A stretch of 64,000 bases of DNA from Pseudarthrobacter oxydans (GCF_030812335.1 NZ_JAUSSN010000010.1:1-64000); one strand, 5' to 3'; shown: positions 1 to 9,030, counted from the first letter of the stretch. Notes: generated from the letters alone by a model not told the origin. A program made the numbers and translations.

Positions 1-91
1 ACTGGACTCTAGACAAGCCCCACTCCACCCGGAGGTCTTCTTTTTGTCACCGAACCACGCCGCCTGTCACCAACGTCCGTGGGCAATACAC

Positions 92-907
92 CTAGGTGAG
101 GCGGATCTGGCGGTTGACGTCCTTGTAGAGCAGGTAGCGGAACGGGCCCGGCCCGCCGGCGTAGCAGGCCTGCGGGCAGAAGGCACGGAGCCACATGAAG
201 TCGCCGGCCTCGACCTCCACCCAGTCGTCGTTGAGCCGGTAGACGGCTTTGCCCTCGAGGACAAAGAGTCCGTGTTCCATCACGTGGGTTTCGGCGAACG
301 GGATGGAGCCGCCGGGCTGGAACGTGACGATGTTGACGTGCATGTCATGGGCCAGATCGTCCGGATCCACGAAACGCGTGGTCGCCCAGGCACCGTTGGT
401 GCCCGGCATGGGCCGCGGCTCGACGTCCTGGTCGCGGGTCACAAAGGACTTCGCGGTGAAGCCGGCCAGCGGCTCATAGGCCTTGCGGATCCACTGGAAG
501 CTGGCGGCGTCCGAGGCGCCGTCGTTGGTGACCTTCCAGTCCGAACCCGCGGCGAGATAGGCGTAGCCGCCGGACTCCAGGTGGTGGATCTCGCCGTCGA
601 GCGTCAGCGTCAGTTCGCCCTTGGTCAGGAAGATGACGCCTTCGACGCCGGCCTCCGCCTCGGGCTTGTCGCTGCCGCCGCCCGGCGCCACTTCCACGAT
701 CAGCTGCGAGAAGGTCGTGGCGAAGCCGGCGATGGGCCGGGCGATGATCCAGGCGCGGGTCCTCGTCCAGCCGGGGAGGTTGGACGTGACGATGTCGCGC
801 AGCACCCCTTTGGGGATGACCGTGTAGGCCTCTTTGACCACGGCGCGGTCGGTGAGGAGCTGGGTCTGCGGCGGCAGGCCGCCTTCGGGGGAAAAGTAGT
901 TGCTCAT
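92..907 (-). CDS. allE: (S)-ureidoglycine aminohydrolase
   Basis: Bicupin protein of 271 aa, the usual family length. It matches (S)-ureidoglycine aminohydrolase, which releases ammonia from ureidoglycine to give ureidoglycolate late in allantoin breakdown. The N-terminal half has a cupin around the IFLTKGELTLTLDG stretch. The C-terminal half carries the metal-site pattern ETHVMEHGLFVLEGKAVY, where the His and Glu residues are the expected Mn ligands. The start MSNYFSPEGG is chosen because the reading frame further upstream lies wholly inside the neighbouring gene and has shadow-type composition. It is the last gene of a minus-strand operon after the DUF6986 protein, malate synthase and malic enzyme, so its glyoxylate end product can be taken on by the upstream genes. 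Confidence 0.9.
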   Translation of the reverse strand: MSNYFSPEGGLPPQTQLLTDRAVVKEAYTVIPKGVLRDIVTSNLPGWTRTRAWIIARPIAGFATTFSQLIVEVAPGGGSDKPEAEAGVEGVIFLTKGELTLTLDGEIHHLESGGYAYLAAGSDWKVTNDGASDAASFQWIRKAYEPLAGFTAKSFVTRDQDVEPRPMPGTNGAWATTRFVDPDDLAHDMHVNIVTFQPGGSIPFAETHVMEHGLFVLEGKAVYRLNDDWVEVEAGDFMWLRAFCPQACYAGGPGPFRYLLYKDVNRQIRLT

Positions 908-930
908 GGGTGCACTCCTTTGTGTAAGGG

Positions 931-2241
931 TCAGTGGTTGGGGGCGGCGGCCGGCTGTGCCAGCCGGGGGTGGGCCAGGACGGTCAGCTGGGGCAGCCCG
1001 ATGCCGGTCAGCCCGCGGACTTCCTCGGCGCCGGCGGCACCGCACTGGATACCGCGCAGCACGAAGGCCGCGAGGGCCCTGGCCGTGGCGGGCTCGTCCA
1101 TTACGCCGCCCTCGGTGCGCTCCGCATAGTTGCGGAGCCGCGCGGCCGCGGCGGGCAGGCCCTGCCGGTAGAACGCGTAGGTGGCGGCGAAGCGGCTCGG
1201 CAGCTGGGCGGGGTGGAGGTCCCAGCCCTGGTAGTAGCCGCGTTCCAGCGAGCGGCGGACCAGCCGGCCGTGGAGCCGCCAGGCGTCCTGCACCCCGTCG
1301 CCGACGGGGATGACGTTGGTGGACCCGTCGGAGAGCCGGATGCCGGTTCCGGCGACGGCCAGCTGCATGACCTCTTTGGCGAGGTCCGCCACCGGGTGTT
1401 CCATCGACTGGTATTCCGCGGAGATCTGCAGCGAGGCCGAGTAGTCGTAGGTGCCGTAGTGCAGGGCGCTGATCCGGCCGGGGACGGCGTGCGGCAGCTG
1501 CGCCACGGGGGAGGTGCCGTCGGGGCCCAGGATCAGCTGCGGCGTTTCCACCTGGACTTCGAACCGCAGCCGGCCGGCGGGCAGCGAGTGGGCTTCCTCC
1601 AGCCGGGACACGGCGTAGTCCATTGCCTGCACCTGGGCCACGGTGGTGACCTTGGGCAGGGTGAGGATGAGCCCGTCCGGGAGCTCGCCGGCGGCGGCCA
1701 GGCCGGAGACGAACAGGTCCAGGGTGCGCAGCCCGCGGGCGCGGGTGGGCGCCTCGAAGCATTTGAACCGGATCCCGATGAACGGCGGGGCGGTGCCGTC
1801 CGCCACCGCGGCGGCCACGGCGGCGGCGGCAGCGACGGCGTCGGCGTCCTCGGCGTCGTCACCGCGGTCCCCGTAGCCGTCCTCGAAGTCCAGCCGGAGG
1901 TCCTCGATCGGTTCGCTGCCGAGTTTCGCGGCCACGCGGGCTGCGACGGCGGCGGCCAGTCCGGGCTCCTGGCCGAGCAGGGTTCCGAGCCGTTCCAGGC
2001 CGCCGTGGGCTTCGGCCGCGGCCAGCGCCTGGGCACCCCAGCCGGCGGCGAACCCGGGGGTGAAGCGGTCGGCCGGGATGTAGACGGTGTGGACCGGCTG
2101 GCGGGTGCCGTCGTCGCCCGGGTAGTTCCGTTCCAGCAGCTCATCCGTCGCCGCCAGCAGGGCATCGATCCGGCCCAGGTCGGTGCCGGAGAGTGCCCCG
2201 GAGGGAGGCCCGGAGCGCGGCCCGGAGGGAGATAGGGCCAT
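931..2241 (-). CDS. DUF6986 family protein (HpcH/HpaI aldolase / citrate-lyase-like)
   Basis: Protein of 436 aa with a TIM-barrel aldolase/citrate-lyase look: an acidic metal-binding run DLRLDFEDGYGDRGDD near residue 130, then FEVQVETPQLILGPDG near 230 and SALHYGTYDYSASL near 270. These resemble the Glu/Asp metal ligands of HpcH/HpaI and CitE families. It starts 3 bp after the malate synthase stop, so the two are probably translated together. In actinobacteria such proteins tend to sit beside malate synthase in allantoin/glyoxylate clusters. I know of no assigned reaction; a C-C lyase or thioesterase acting on a malyl-type or ureido compound is possible but is inference. A run of Asp/Ala around residues 135-150 makes the DNA locally very GC-rich. 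Confidence 0.8.
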   Translation of the reverse strand: MALSPSGPRSGPPSGALSGTDLGRIDALLAATDELLERNYPGDDGTRQPVHTVYIPADRFTPGFAAGWGAQALAAAEAHGGLERLGTLLGQEPGLAAAVAARVAAKLGSEPIEDLRLDFEDGYGDRGDDAEDADAVAAAAAVAAAVADGTAPPFIGIRFKCFEAPTRARGLRTLDLFVSGLAAAGELPDGLILTLPKVTTVAQVQAMDYAVSRLEEAHSLPAGRLRFEVQVETPQLILGPDGTSPVAQLPHAVPGRISALHYGTYDYSASLQISAEYQSMEHPVADLAKEVMQLAVAGTGIRLSDGSTNVIPVGDGVQDAWRLHGRLVRRSLERGYYQGWDLHPAQLPSRFAATYAFYRQGLPAAAARLRNYAERTEGGVMDEPATARALAAFVLRGIQCGAAGAEEVRGLTGIGLPQLTVLAHPRLAQPAAAPNH

Positions 2242-2244
2242 GGC

Positions 2245-3843
2245 TCAGCCCACCAGTTCGTAGGCCGGTGTGGTGAGGAAGTCCGTGTAGTCCTCGGAGA
2301 GGCAGATGTCGCCGATGAGCTGGCTCGCGGGCAGGTAGTGCTTCGCGAAGGCGTCCTCGCCCACCTCGCCGCGGAGCTTCTCGGTTTCCTCGGCCAGGAT
2401 TCCGGCCACCAGCTCGCGGGTCACGGTCCGGCCGGTGTCGGCGAGGACCACCTGGTTGCGGATCTGCTGCCAGACCTGAGAGCGGGAGATCTCCGCCGTC
2501 GCGGCGTCCTCCATCAGGTTGTGGATGGCGACGGCGCCGTTGCCCGAGATCCACACCGCGGTGTAGGCGACGGCGACGTAGAGGTTCAGGCGCAGGCCCG
2601 CCTCGGTGACCGTGCCGTCCGCGGAGGCGATGTCCAGCAGCTGGTCGGCGGTGACCGAAACTTCCGGGCGCTGCTTGTCCAGCTGGTTCGGCCGCTCGCC
2701 CAGCACGGCGTCGAAGACGTCGCGGCAGACCGGGACCAGGTCCGGGTGGGCCACCCAGGAACCGTCAAAGCCGTCGTTCGCCTCGCGGGTCTTGTCCGCC
2801 CGGACCTTCTCGAAGGCCTGGGCCGTCACCTCGGGCTCGCGGCGGTTGGGAATGACGGCCGCCATGCCGCCCATCGCGAAGGCGCCGCGGTGGTGGCAGG
2901 TCTTGACCAGCAGCTCGGTGTAGGCGCGCATGAACGGCGCGGTCATGGCCACGGTGGCGCGGTCCGGCAGCACAAAGCGCGGGCCGGCGTCGCGGAAATA
3001 CTTGATGATGCTGAACAGGTAGTCCCAGCGCCCGGCGTTCAGGCCGGAGGCGTGGTCGCGGAGTTCGTAGAGGATCTCGTCCATCTCGAAGGCCGCCGGG
3101 ATGGTCTCGATCAGGACGGTGGCGCGGATGGTGCCCTGCGGAATGCCGAGGTAGTCCTGCGCAAAGACGAAGATCTCGTTCCAGAGGCGGGCCTCGAGGT
3201 GGCTCTCCATTTTGGGCAGGTAGTAGTAGGGGCCCTGGCCGTTCTCCAGCAGCTGCCGGGCGGTGTGGAAGAAGTGCAGGCCGAAGTCCACCAGGGCGCC
3301 CACGGTGTGCTCGCCGCCGATCAGCAGGTGGCGCTCGCTCATGTGCCAGCCGCGCGGACGGGCGATGACGACGGCCAGCGGGGCGTCGGTCCGCAGCTTG
3401 TACTCCTTCCCTTCCGGGGAGGTGTAGGCCAGGGTGCCCGCCGCGGCGTCGCGGAGGTTGAGGATCGATTCGATCACGTTGGACCAGGTGGGGGTGCTGG
3501 CGTCCTCGAGGTCGGCGAGCCAGACCTTGGCGCCGGAGTTCAGGGCGTTGATGGCCATTTTGGCCGGTGCGGCCGGGCCGGTCATTTCCACCCGGCGGTC
3601 CTGCAGGGCCGCCGGGGCGGGGGCTACGGTCCAGTCGCCCTCGCGGATGTCGCGGGTCTCCGGAAGGAAATCGAGCCGGCCGGTGCGGGCCACCTCCTCG
3701 CGTTTGACCGCGCGGGCCTTGAGCAGATCCCCGCGGGTGGCGGCGAAGCGCTGGTGCAGTTCCTCGATGAAGGCCAGGGCCTCGGGGGTGAGGATCTCCT
3801 CCGCGCGGTGAACGGGGCGGTGGGCTGAAATGGTGAGAGCCAT
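2245..3843 (-). CDS. aceB: malate synthase A
   Basis: Protein of 532 aa, the length of the A-type enzyme, which condenses glyoxylate with acetyl-CoA to malate. Clear family stretches are RATVLIETIPAAFEMDEIL and SGLNAGRWDYLFSIIKYF in the middle and the C-terminal CLSEDYTDFLTTPAYELV, which holds the conserved acidic residue of the active site. No isocitrate lyase gene lies in the window. Its place between malic enzyme and ureidoglycine aminohydrolase suggests that its glyoxylate comes from allantoin rather than from the classical glyoxylate shunt. It is separated from malic enzyme by 42 bp and from the DUF6986 gene by 3 bp, so one operon is likely. Confidence 0.95.
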   Translation of the reverse strand: MALTISAHRPVHRAEEILTPEALAFIEELHQRFAATRGDLLKARAVKREEVARTGRLDFLPETRDIREGDWTVAPAPAALQDRRVEMTGPAAPAKMAINALNSGAKVWLADLEDASTPTWSNVIESILNLRDAAAGTLAYTSPEGKEYKLRTDAPLAVVIARPRGWHMSERHLLIGGEHTVGALVDFGLHFFHTARQLLENGQGPYYYLPKMESHLEARLWNEIFVFAQDYLGIPQGTIRATVLIETIPAAFEMDEILYELRDHASGLNAGRWDYLFSIIKYFRDAGPRFVLPDRATVAMTAPFMRAYTELLVKTCHHRGAFAMGGMAAVIPNRREPEVTAQAFEKVRADKTREANDGFDGSWVAHPDLVPVCRDVFDAVLGERPNQLDKQRPEVSVTADQLLDIASADGTVTEAGLRLNLYVAVAYTAVWISGNGAVAIHNLMEDAATAEISRSQVWQQIRNQVVLADTGRTVTRELVAGILAEETEKLRGEVGEDAFAKHYLPASQLIGDICLSEDYTDFLTTPAYELVG

Positions 3844-3885
3844 TGTGGTCCTTCCTGTTCGGTGAATCAGGGCTGCAAATGCGGT

Positions 3886-5298
3886 TCAGGCGCGGGCGTG
3901 CGCGGCGGCGTGGGCCGAAGCATGGGCCGCTCCGGCAACGGCGGCGGCGACGTCGGCGGCCACGTGGGGGTCGAAGACGCTGGGAATGATGTAGCTGGCA
4001 TTGAGCTCATCGTCAGCCACCCGGTTCGCGATCGCCGCGGCGGCGGCCACGAGCATCTCGGGGGTGATGTCCGCCGCCCCGGCATCCAGCAGACCGCGGA
4101 AGAACCCGGGGAAGGCCAGGACGTTGTTGATCTGGTTGGGGAAATCGCTGCGGCCGGTCGCCACCACGGCGGCGTGCCGCGACGCGATGACCGGATCGAT
4201 TTCCGGCGTGGGGTTGGCCATGGCGAACACAATAGCGTCCCTGGCCATGGATGCCACCTGCTCTTCGCCGATCACGTGCGGTGCGCTGACGCCGATGAAG
4301 ACGTCGGCTCCCTTGAGGGCTTCGTGCAGGGTGCCGGAGAATCCCTGTTCGTTGGTGTTCTCGGCGATCCAGGTGCGGTGCTCGTCGCTGTACTGTTCGC
4401 CGAAGTGGATGGCGCCCGAGCGGCCTGCGGCGATGATGTTCCGCGCCCCCTGGGCCTTGAGCAGCTGGATGATGGCGGAGCCGGCCGCCCCGACGCCGGA
4501 CACGACGATCCGGACGTCGGGGAGCTTTTTGCCCACCACGCGCAGGGCGTTGGTCAGGGCCGCGAGGGTGACGATGGCGGTGCCGTGCTGGTCGTCATGG
4601 AAGACCGGGATGTCGAGTTCCTCGCGGAGCCGGGTTTCGATCTCGAAGCAGCGCGGCGCGGCGATGTCCTCGAGGTTGACGCCGCCGTAGACCGGAGCGA
4701 GCGCCTTGACGATCTTGATGATTTCCTCGGTGTCCTGCGTGTCCAGGCAGACCGGCCAGGCGTCGACGTTGGCGAACTGCTTGAACAGCGCCGCCTTGCC
4801 TTCCATCACCGGCAGCGCGGCGGCGGGGCCGATGTTGCCCAGGCCCAGGACGGCGGAGCCGTCGGTGACGACGGCGATGGTGTTGCGTTTGATGGTCAGG
4901 TTCCGGGCGGCCTCGGGGTTCTCCGCGATGGCCATGCAGACACGCGCGACGCCGGGAGTGTAGGCGCGGGAGAGATCGTCGCGGTTGCGCAGCGCGACTT
5001 TCGGGACGACCTCGAGCTTGCCGCCGAGGTGCATCAGGAAGGTGCGGTCCGAGACGTTGCGGACGGTGACGCCGTCGAGCGCGTTTAGCGCGTCCTTGAC
5101 GCGGGCGGCGTGGTCGTCATCCGTGGTGTTGCAGGTGACGTCGACGACGAGGGTCTCGTGGTGGGATTCGGTGACGTCCAGGGCGGTGATCGCGGCGCCG
5201 GCGGCACCGACGGCGGCGGCCAGTTCGCTGGTGGCCGTGAAGCTGGACGGCGCCTCCACGCGCAGGGTGATCGAATTTCCGGGGCTCGGATTCGCCAT
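3886..5298 (-). CDS. NAD-type malic enzyme with N-terminal ACT-like domain
   Basis: Protein of 470 aa. Residues 1-90 look like an ACT regulatory domain. Next come the malic enzyme N-domain (RDDLSRAYTPGVARVCMAI near residue 110, VLGLGNIGPAAALPVMEGKA near 155, PVFHDDQHGTAIVTLAAL near 225) and a Rossmann domain (VVSGVGAAGSAIIQLL near 265). It decarboxylates malate to pyruvate, so with malate synthase it turns glyoxylate plus acetyl-CoA into pyruvate. The start is fixed by a strong GGAGGAA site just upstream. It is the first gene of the operon, divergent from the IclR regulator. A predicted IclR box lies about 50 bp upstream of its ATG. Confidence 0.93.
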   Translation of the reverse strand: MANPSPGNSITLRVEAPSSFTATSELAAAVGAAGAAITALDVTESHHETLVVDVTCNTTDDDHAARVKDALNALDGVTVRNVSDRTFLMHLGGKLEVVPKVALRNRDDLSRAYTPGVARVCMAIAENPEAARNLTIKRNTIAVVTDGSAVLGLGNIGPAAALPVMEGKAALFKQFANVDAWPVCLDTQDTEEIIKIVKALAPVYGGVNLEDIAAPRCFEIETRLREELDIPVFHDDQHGTAIVTLAALTNALRVVGKKLPDVRIVVSGVGAAGSAIIQLLKAQGARNIIAAGRSGAIHFGEQYSDEHRTWIAENTNEQGFSGTLHEALKGADVFIGVSAPHVIGEEQVASMARDAIVFAMANPTPEIDPVIASRHAAVVATGRSDFPNQINNVLAFPGFFRGLLDAGAADITPEMLVAAAAAIANRVADDELNASYIIPSVFDPHVAADVAAAVAGAAHASAHAAAHARA

Positions 5299-5348
5299 TG
5301 AATTTCCTCCTGGTCGGCCCGCGGGCGGGCGTTCGCTGATCTTAACTA

Positions 5349-5363
5349 TTTCGTATTATGGAT
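5349..5363. promoter_or_regulatory. predicted IclR-type operator (malic enzyme side)
   Basis: TTTCGTATTATGGAT, an imperfect 15-base dyad, lies in the 263-bp divergent region between malic enzyme and the IclR gene. A further half site TGTGGAA is at 5378-5384. It matches other 15-mers found upstream of urate oxidase, the small gene at 9391, the deaminase genes and uraD. Assignment to the adjacent regulator is inference. Confidence 0.55.
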
Positions 5364-5507
5364 ATTATTATCTACCCTGTGGAAATACAAGCCCCGCGGG
5401 GTGGCATTTCCGGTGTGTCACCGCCGCAGGGACGCGGCGTAGACGCGGCGTGGACGCCGCTTCGACGGCGCGCCGGACGTGCTGTATCTTGGGTCTACTA
5501 AGCACTT

Positions 5508-5522
5508 TTTCACGATGCGGAT
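5508..5522. promoter_or_regulatory. weaker IclR-type box upstream of the regulator gene
   Basis: TTTCACGATGCGGAT lies 40 bp upstream of the IclR start codon. It has the same 4-7-4 layout as the other predicted boxes, with a degenerate right half. This fits autoregulation, but it is the least convincing site of the set. Confidence 0.35.
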
Positions 5523-5561
5523 AAAAGTTGTCGCAAGCCGATCCCTCAGGAGACCCAAGTT

Positions 5562-6317
5562 ATGGCGGAAAAAGCCCCCGGAGGCGTGCAGTCCGTTGAG
5601 CGCGTTTTCGAACTTCTGGAGCTGATCACTGATGCCGGCGGGGACGTCACCCTCAGTGAACTCTCGTCCTCCACCGACCTGCCGCTGCCCACGATCCACC
5701 GGCTGCTCCGCACGCTGGTCACCCTGGGATACATCCGGCAGCTGCCGAACCGCCGCTATGCCCTGGGCCCGCGCCTGATCCGCCTGGGCGAGGCGGCGAA
5801 CAAGCAGCTCGGCGCGCTCGCCCGGCCGCAGCTCCAGTCGCTCGTGGAGCGGCTCGGGGAAACCGCCAACATGGCGGTGCTGGATTCGGACATGGTCATG
5901 TACGTGGCCCAGGTCCCGTCCCTGCACTCCATGCGGATGATCACCGAGGTGGGCCGCCGCGGCTACATGCACGCGACCGGCATGGGCAAGGCGATCCTGG
6001 CCCAGCTCGACGACGAGACGGTGCGCGGCATCGTCGCCCGGAAGGGCATGCCCACCCCCACGCCGAAGAGCATCGGCGACGTCGAGGCCCTGTTCGCGGA
6101 CCTGAAGCTGATCCGGGACCGCGGCTACTCCATCGACGAGGAGGAGCAGGAGATCGGTGTCCGCTGCTTCGCCATCGCCATCCCCAACGCGCCGACCCCC
6201 GCGGCTATTTCGGTCTCCGGCCCCGTTTCCCGGGTGGACAAGTCCTTTGCGGACCGGGCGGTGCCGCTGCTGCGTGAGGCGGCCCGGGCGATTTCCCAGG
6301 ACCTCAACAAGAGCTGA
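5562..6317 (+). CDS. IclR family transcriptional regulator
   Basis: Protein of 251 aa, typical for the family. It has an N-terminal winged helix-turn-helix (VERVFELLELITDAGG, then TLSELSSSTDLPLPTIHRLL, about residues 8-65) and a C-terminal GAF-like effector domain (about 75-245, with YMHATGMGKAILAQL and GYSIDEEEQEIGVRCFA). The start follows a clear AGGAG. It diverges from the malic enzyme / malate synthase / allE operon. IclR members near allantoin genes (AllR type) usually respond to allantoin, glyoxylate or a related acid. The ligand here is unknown. Repeated 15-bp dyads near purine genes in this window suggest that it controls the whole locus. Confidence 0.9.
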   Translation: MAEKAPGGVQSVERVFELLELITDAGGDVTLSELSSSTDLPLPTIHRLLRTLVTLGYIRQLPNRRYALGPRLIRLGEAANKQLGALARPQLQSLVERLGETANMAVLDSDMVMYVAQVPSLHSMRMITEVGRRGYMHATGMGKAILAQLDDETVRGIVARKGMPTPTPKSIGDVEALFADLKLIRDRGYSIDEEEQEIGVRCFAIAIPNAPTPAAISVSGPVSRVDKSFADRAVPLLREAARAISQDLNKS

Positions 6318-6424
6318 ACCCCGGCGGTACCACAGCCGGCGCCGCAGCCGGCGAGGCCACAGTGCGGCCCCTTTCCCTTCCGGGAGCGGGGCCGCACTTG
6401 CCATCTCAGTGGTGCCGCCGTCGG

Positions 6425-7930
6425 TCAGTGCTCGGATTTCGACGCCGACTCGACCGCAACTTCCTTGCCGTCGCAGTCGATCAGTTTGCCGCCTTCGAAG
6501 CGGTCGCCGTCGGCCAGGCACTTGAGGTCCTGTTCCCGCACGATCCGTTCGGTGCCGGCCACAAACACCGACTGGTTCTCCGAGTTGCCCGCCTTGAAGT
6601 GGTTGAACAGCAGGTTCAGCAGGATGGCCATCACCGCGGCCGAGCTGATGCCGGAGTGGAAGATCGTGGCGAACCAGGACGGGAACTGGTCGTAGAAGGA
6701 GGGGGCGGCAATCGGGATCATGCCGAAGCCGATCGAGGCGGCCACGATGATCAGGTTCATGTTGTTCTTGTACTCCACCTTGGCCAGGGTCCGGATGCCG
6801 CTGGCCGCCACCGTGCCGAACAGCACGACGCCGGCGCCGCCCAGCACCGGGGTCGGCACCGCGGCCACCACCCGGCCCAGGACCGGAAGCAGGCCCAGGA
6901 TCACCAGGATGGCGCCGCCGGCGCTGACCACGAAGCGGCTCTTGACGCCCGTGATGGCGACCAGTCCCACGTTCTGGGCGAACGCGCTTTGGGTGAAGGA
7001 GTTGAACAGCGGCGAGATGGCGCTGGAGAGCATGTCCGCCCGCAGCCCGTCGCCGATGCGCTTGGAGTCCACCTTGGTGCCCACGATCTCGCCGACGGCG
7101 ATGATGTCCGCGGACGTCTCCGTCAGGGTCACCAGGATCACGATCAGCATCGAGATGATTGCCGCCACGTGGAACGTGGGCGGCCCGAAGGCGAACGGGG
7201 TGGGGAACGCGACCACGTCGCCCTGGCCGACCTTGGAGAAGTCGGTCATTCCGGCGATGAAGGCGATGACCGTGCCCAGCACCATGGCCAGGAGGATGGA
7301 CAGCCGCGAGATGGTGGCGCTGCCGACCTTGCTCAGCAGCAGCACGATGGCCATGGTGGCCGCCGCCAGCCCGATGTTGGCCATGGAGCCGTAGTTGGGC
7401 GCCGCCTTGTTGCCGCCCATGGCCCAGTTCGCGGCCACCGGCATCAGGGTCAGCCCGATCACGGTAATGACCGTTCCGGTGACCACCGGCGGGAAGAAGC
7501 GGATGATCTTGGAGAACAGCGGCGTGATGAGCAGGCCGATCAGGGAGGCGGCAATCACCGAGCCGAACACGGACTGGATTCCGCCGCCCTCGTCGACGAT
7601 CGCCACCATCGTGGAAACGCCCGCGAACGAGACGCCCTGGACCAGCGGAAGCCGGGAACCGAAGAACGGGATGCCGATGGTCTGGAGGATGGTGGCCAGG
7701 CCGCCCACAAAGAGGCAGGCCGCAATCAGGAGGCCGATTTCCTGCGACGGCATTCCGGCGGCCGCGCCGATGATCAGCGGCGGCGCGATGATGCCGCCGT
7801 ACATCGTCAGGACATGCTGGAGGCCGTAGGCGAAGGTGCTTCCGATCGGAAGCCGTTCGTCTTCGGGCCGGTCGGACGGTGTGCGGCCGGGGCGGGACTT
7901 AACCGCTGACGGCTTCTTTTTCATGTTCAT
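6425..7930 (-). CDS. NCS2 nucleobase:cation symporter (urate/xanthine permease type)
   Basis: Protein of 501 aa with about 14 hydrophobic segments. It belongs to the NAT/NCS2 family. The family signature appears as QNVGLVAITGV around residue 330, and the substrate-site stretches SFAGVSTMVAIVDEGG and TETSADIIAVGEIVG are present. Its place downstream of urate oxidase on the same strand makes uptake of urate or xanthine the natural reading; the exact substrate cannot be decided by eye. A C-terminal hydrophilic tail of about 55 residues, with CLADGDRFEGGKLIDCDG, follows the last membrane segment. The ATG at 7930 (MNMKKK) has only a weak ribosome site; the ATG at 7924 is an alternative. Confidence 0.88.
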   Translation of the reverse strand: MNMKKKPSAVKSRPGRTPSDRPEDERLPIGSTFAYGLQHVLTMYGGIIAPPLIIGAAAGMPSQEIGLLIAACLFVGGLATILQTIGIPFFGSRLPLVQGVSFAGVSTMVAIVDEGGGIQSVFGSVIAASLIGLLITPLFSKIIRFFPPVVTGTVITVIGLTLMPVAANWAMGGNKAAPNYGSMANIGLAAATMAIVLLLSKVGSATISRLSILLAMVLGTVIAFIAGMTDFSKVGQGDVVAFPTPFAFGPPTFHVAAIISMLIVILVTLTETSADIIAVGEIVGTKVDSKRIGDGLRADMLSSAISPLFNSFTQSAFAQNVGLVAITGVKSRFVVSAGGAILVILGLLPVLGRVVAAVPTPVLGGAGVVLFGTVAASGIRTLAKVEYKNNMNLIIVAASIGFGMIPIAAPSFYDQFPSWFATIFHSGISSAAVMAILLNLLFNHFKAGNSENQSVFVAGTERIVREQDLKCLADGDRFEGGKLIDCDGKEVAVESASKSEH

Positions 7931-8026
7931 GGCAGACTTTCTTGGTTCATGGCAGACGTCTTTGTCTGGCTAACGGTGTCTGGCTAACAGATGTGGCTTA
8001 TGGGGTGCTGCTCGCTTTTCTGGCTG

Positions 8027-8066
8027 CCTGTTCCGGGGCCGGCACGGGTGCTGGCCCCGGAACAGG
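8027..8066. terminator. strong stem-loop between urate oxidase and permease genes
   Basis: A perfect 14-bp inverted repeat (CCTGTTCCGGGGCC / GGCCCCGGAACAGG) with a 12-nt loop lies in the 176-bp gap. A second hairpin, GCCGGCC / GGCCGGC, is at 8074-8092. No U-run follows on the minus strand, so it may be an attenuator, an mRNA-stability element or a factor-dependent terminator rather than a classical one. Confidence 0.5.
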
Positions 8067-8106
8067 TCGCGAAGCCGGCCTTCCGGGCCGGCGGGGCCGA
8101 AGCTCC

Positions 8107-9015
8107 TTAGCAGAAGCCGGCGATACCGGACCACGCGGCGTCGGCCGGTGCTGCGTCCTCGCGCTGGACCGTTGCCTCGATCAGGCCGTACGGCCGGTCG
8201 GCGGCGAAGAACACCTCGTTGGGGTTGTCGAGGCCAAACGGCGAGAGGTCCACCAGGAAGTGGTGCTTGTTGGGCATTGAGAACTTGATCTCGTCGATCT
8301 CGCTGTGTGCCTCGAGGACCTTGGTGCCCATGTCGAACAGGGTCTGCTGCAGGGCGTGGGAGTACTTTTCGGTGAAGCCCTCCAGCAGGAGGGCCTTGAC
8401 GTCCTCGTAGCTCTTGTTGAAGTCGAGGGAGCCGAAGTCCGTGCCGGGGTTGTAGCGCCAGCGGGCGGAAACATCCGTCGCGAGGATCCGGTCAGTGGTC
8501 TCCGGCAGGGTGGTGTACTTGTCCCGCGGGTAGCCGACGAAGCCCGACTGCGTGGACTTGAGGACCGTCAGGTCCTTGAGCCCCGAGATCAGATGCCGGT
8601 CGGCGCCGTCGCGGACCAGCACGGCGGTCCGGACTTCCTGGCCGTTGCGCACGAAGGAGTGGTCGTGGGCCGCGCCGTGGGCCTGGATGCGGTCCCAGCT
8701 GTAGGACTCTGCCTCCCAGCGGCCGCCGGTCACCCAGTCGAAGCTCGAGGTGAAGTGGTCGCCGAGCCGGAGCAGGAAGGCCTCCGGGGAGCCGATGCCC
8801 TCCCGGGCGAAGGCGTAGATGGTGTTCTTCTGCGTGTCCGTGGCCACCACGTGGCTGTTGTCGCCTTCCAGGTGGGCCGCGGCGAAGTCGCCGCGGAGCT
8901 GCGAGGTGACGTTGAGGTCTTCGATCTCGTGGCGCTCCGTGTCGCGGGTGATCTTCACGACGCGGACTTCGGCCTTACCGTACTGGTTCTGTCCGAGGAC
9001 GATCTTGTTGTTCAT
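8107..9015 (-). CDS. pucL: urate oxidase (uricase)
   Basis: Protein of 302 aa, full uricase length, oxidising urate to 5-hydroxyisourate with O2 and no cofactor. Family marks are the N-terminal Lys in NQYGKAEVRVVK (about K14), the catalytic Thr in HVVATDTQKNT (about T59), SSFDWVTGGRWEAESYSWDR (about 100-120) and the His stretch MPNKHHFLVDLSPFGLDNPNEV near 265. Its product is handled by the uraH/uraD pair at 24.7-25.6 kb. The gene is separate from OHCU decarboxylase, unlike PucL of Bacillus, where the two are fused. A predicted IclR box overlaps the region 16-30 bp upstream of the start, which suggests repression. Confidence 0.95.
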   Translation of the reverse strand: MNNKIVLGQNQYGKAEVRVVKITRDTERHEIEDLNVTSQLRGDFAAAHLEGDNSHVVATDTQKNTIYAFAREGIGSPEAFLLRLGDHFTSSFDWVTGGRWEAESYSWDRIQAHGAAHDHSFVRNGQEVRTAVLVRDGADRHLISGLKDLTVLKSTQSGFVGYPRDKYTTLPETTDRILATDVSARWRYNPGTDFGSLDFNKSYEDVKALLLEGFTEKYSHALQQTLFDMGTKVLEAHSEIDEIKFSMPNKHHFLVDLSPFGLDNPNEVFFAADRPYGLIEATVQREDAAPADAAWSGIAGFC

Positions 9016-9030
9016 GGAGGGGTTCCCAAC

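Noticed and set aside
934..2235. Long plus-strand frame opposite the DUF6986 gene
   Set aside because: Gly/Arg/Val-rich shadow of a GC-rich gene, no ribosome site and no family; the minus-strand protein has clear motifs.
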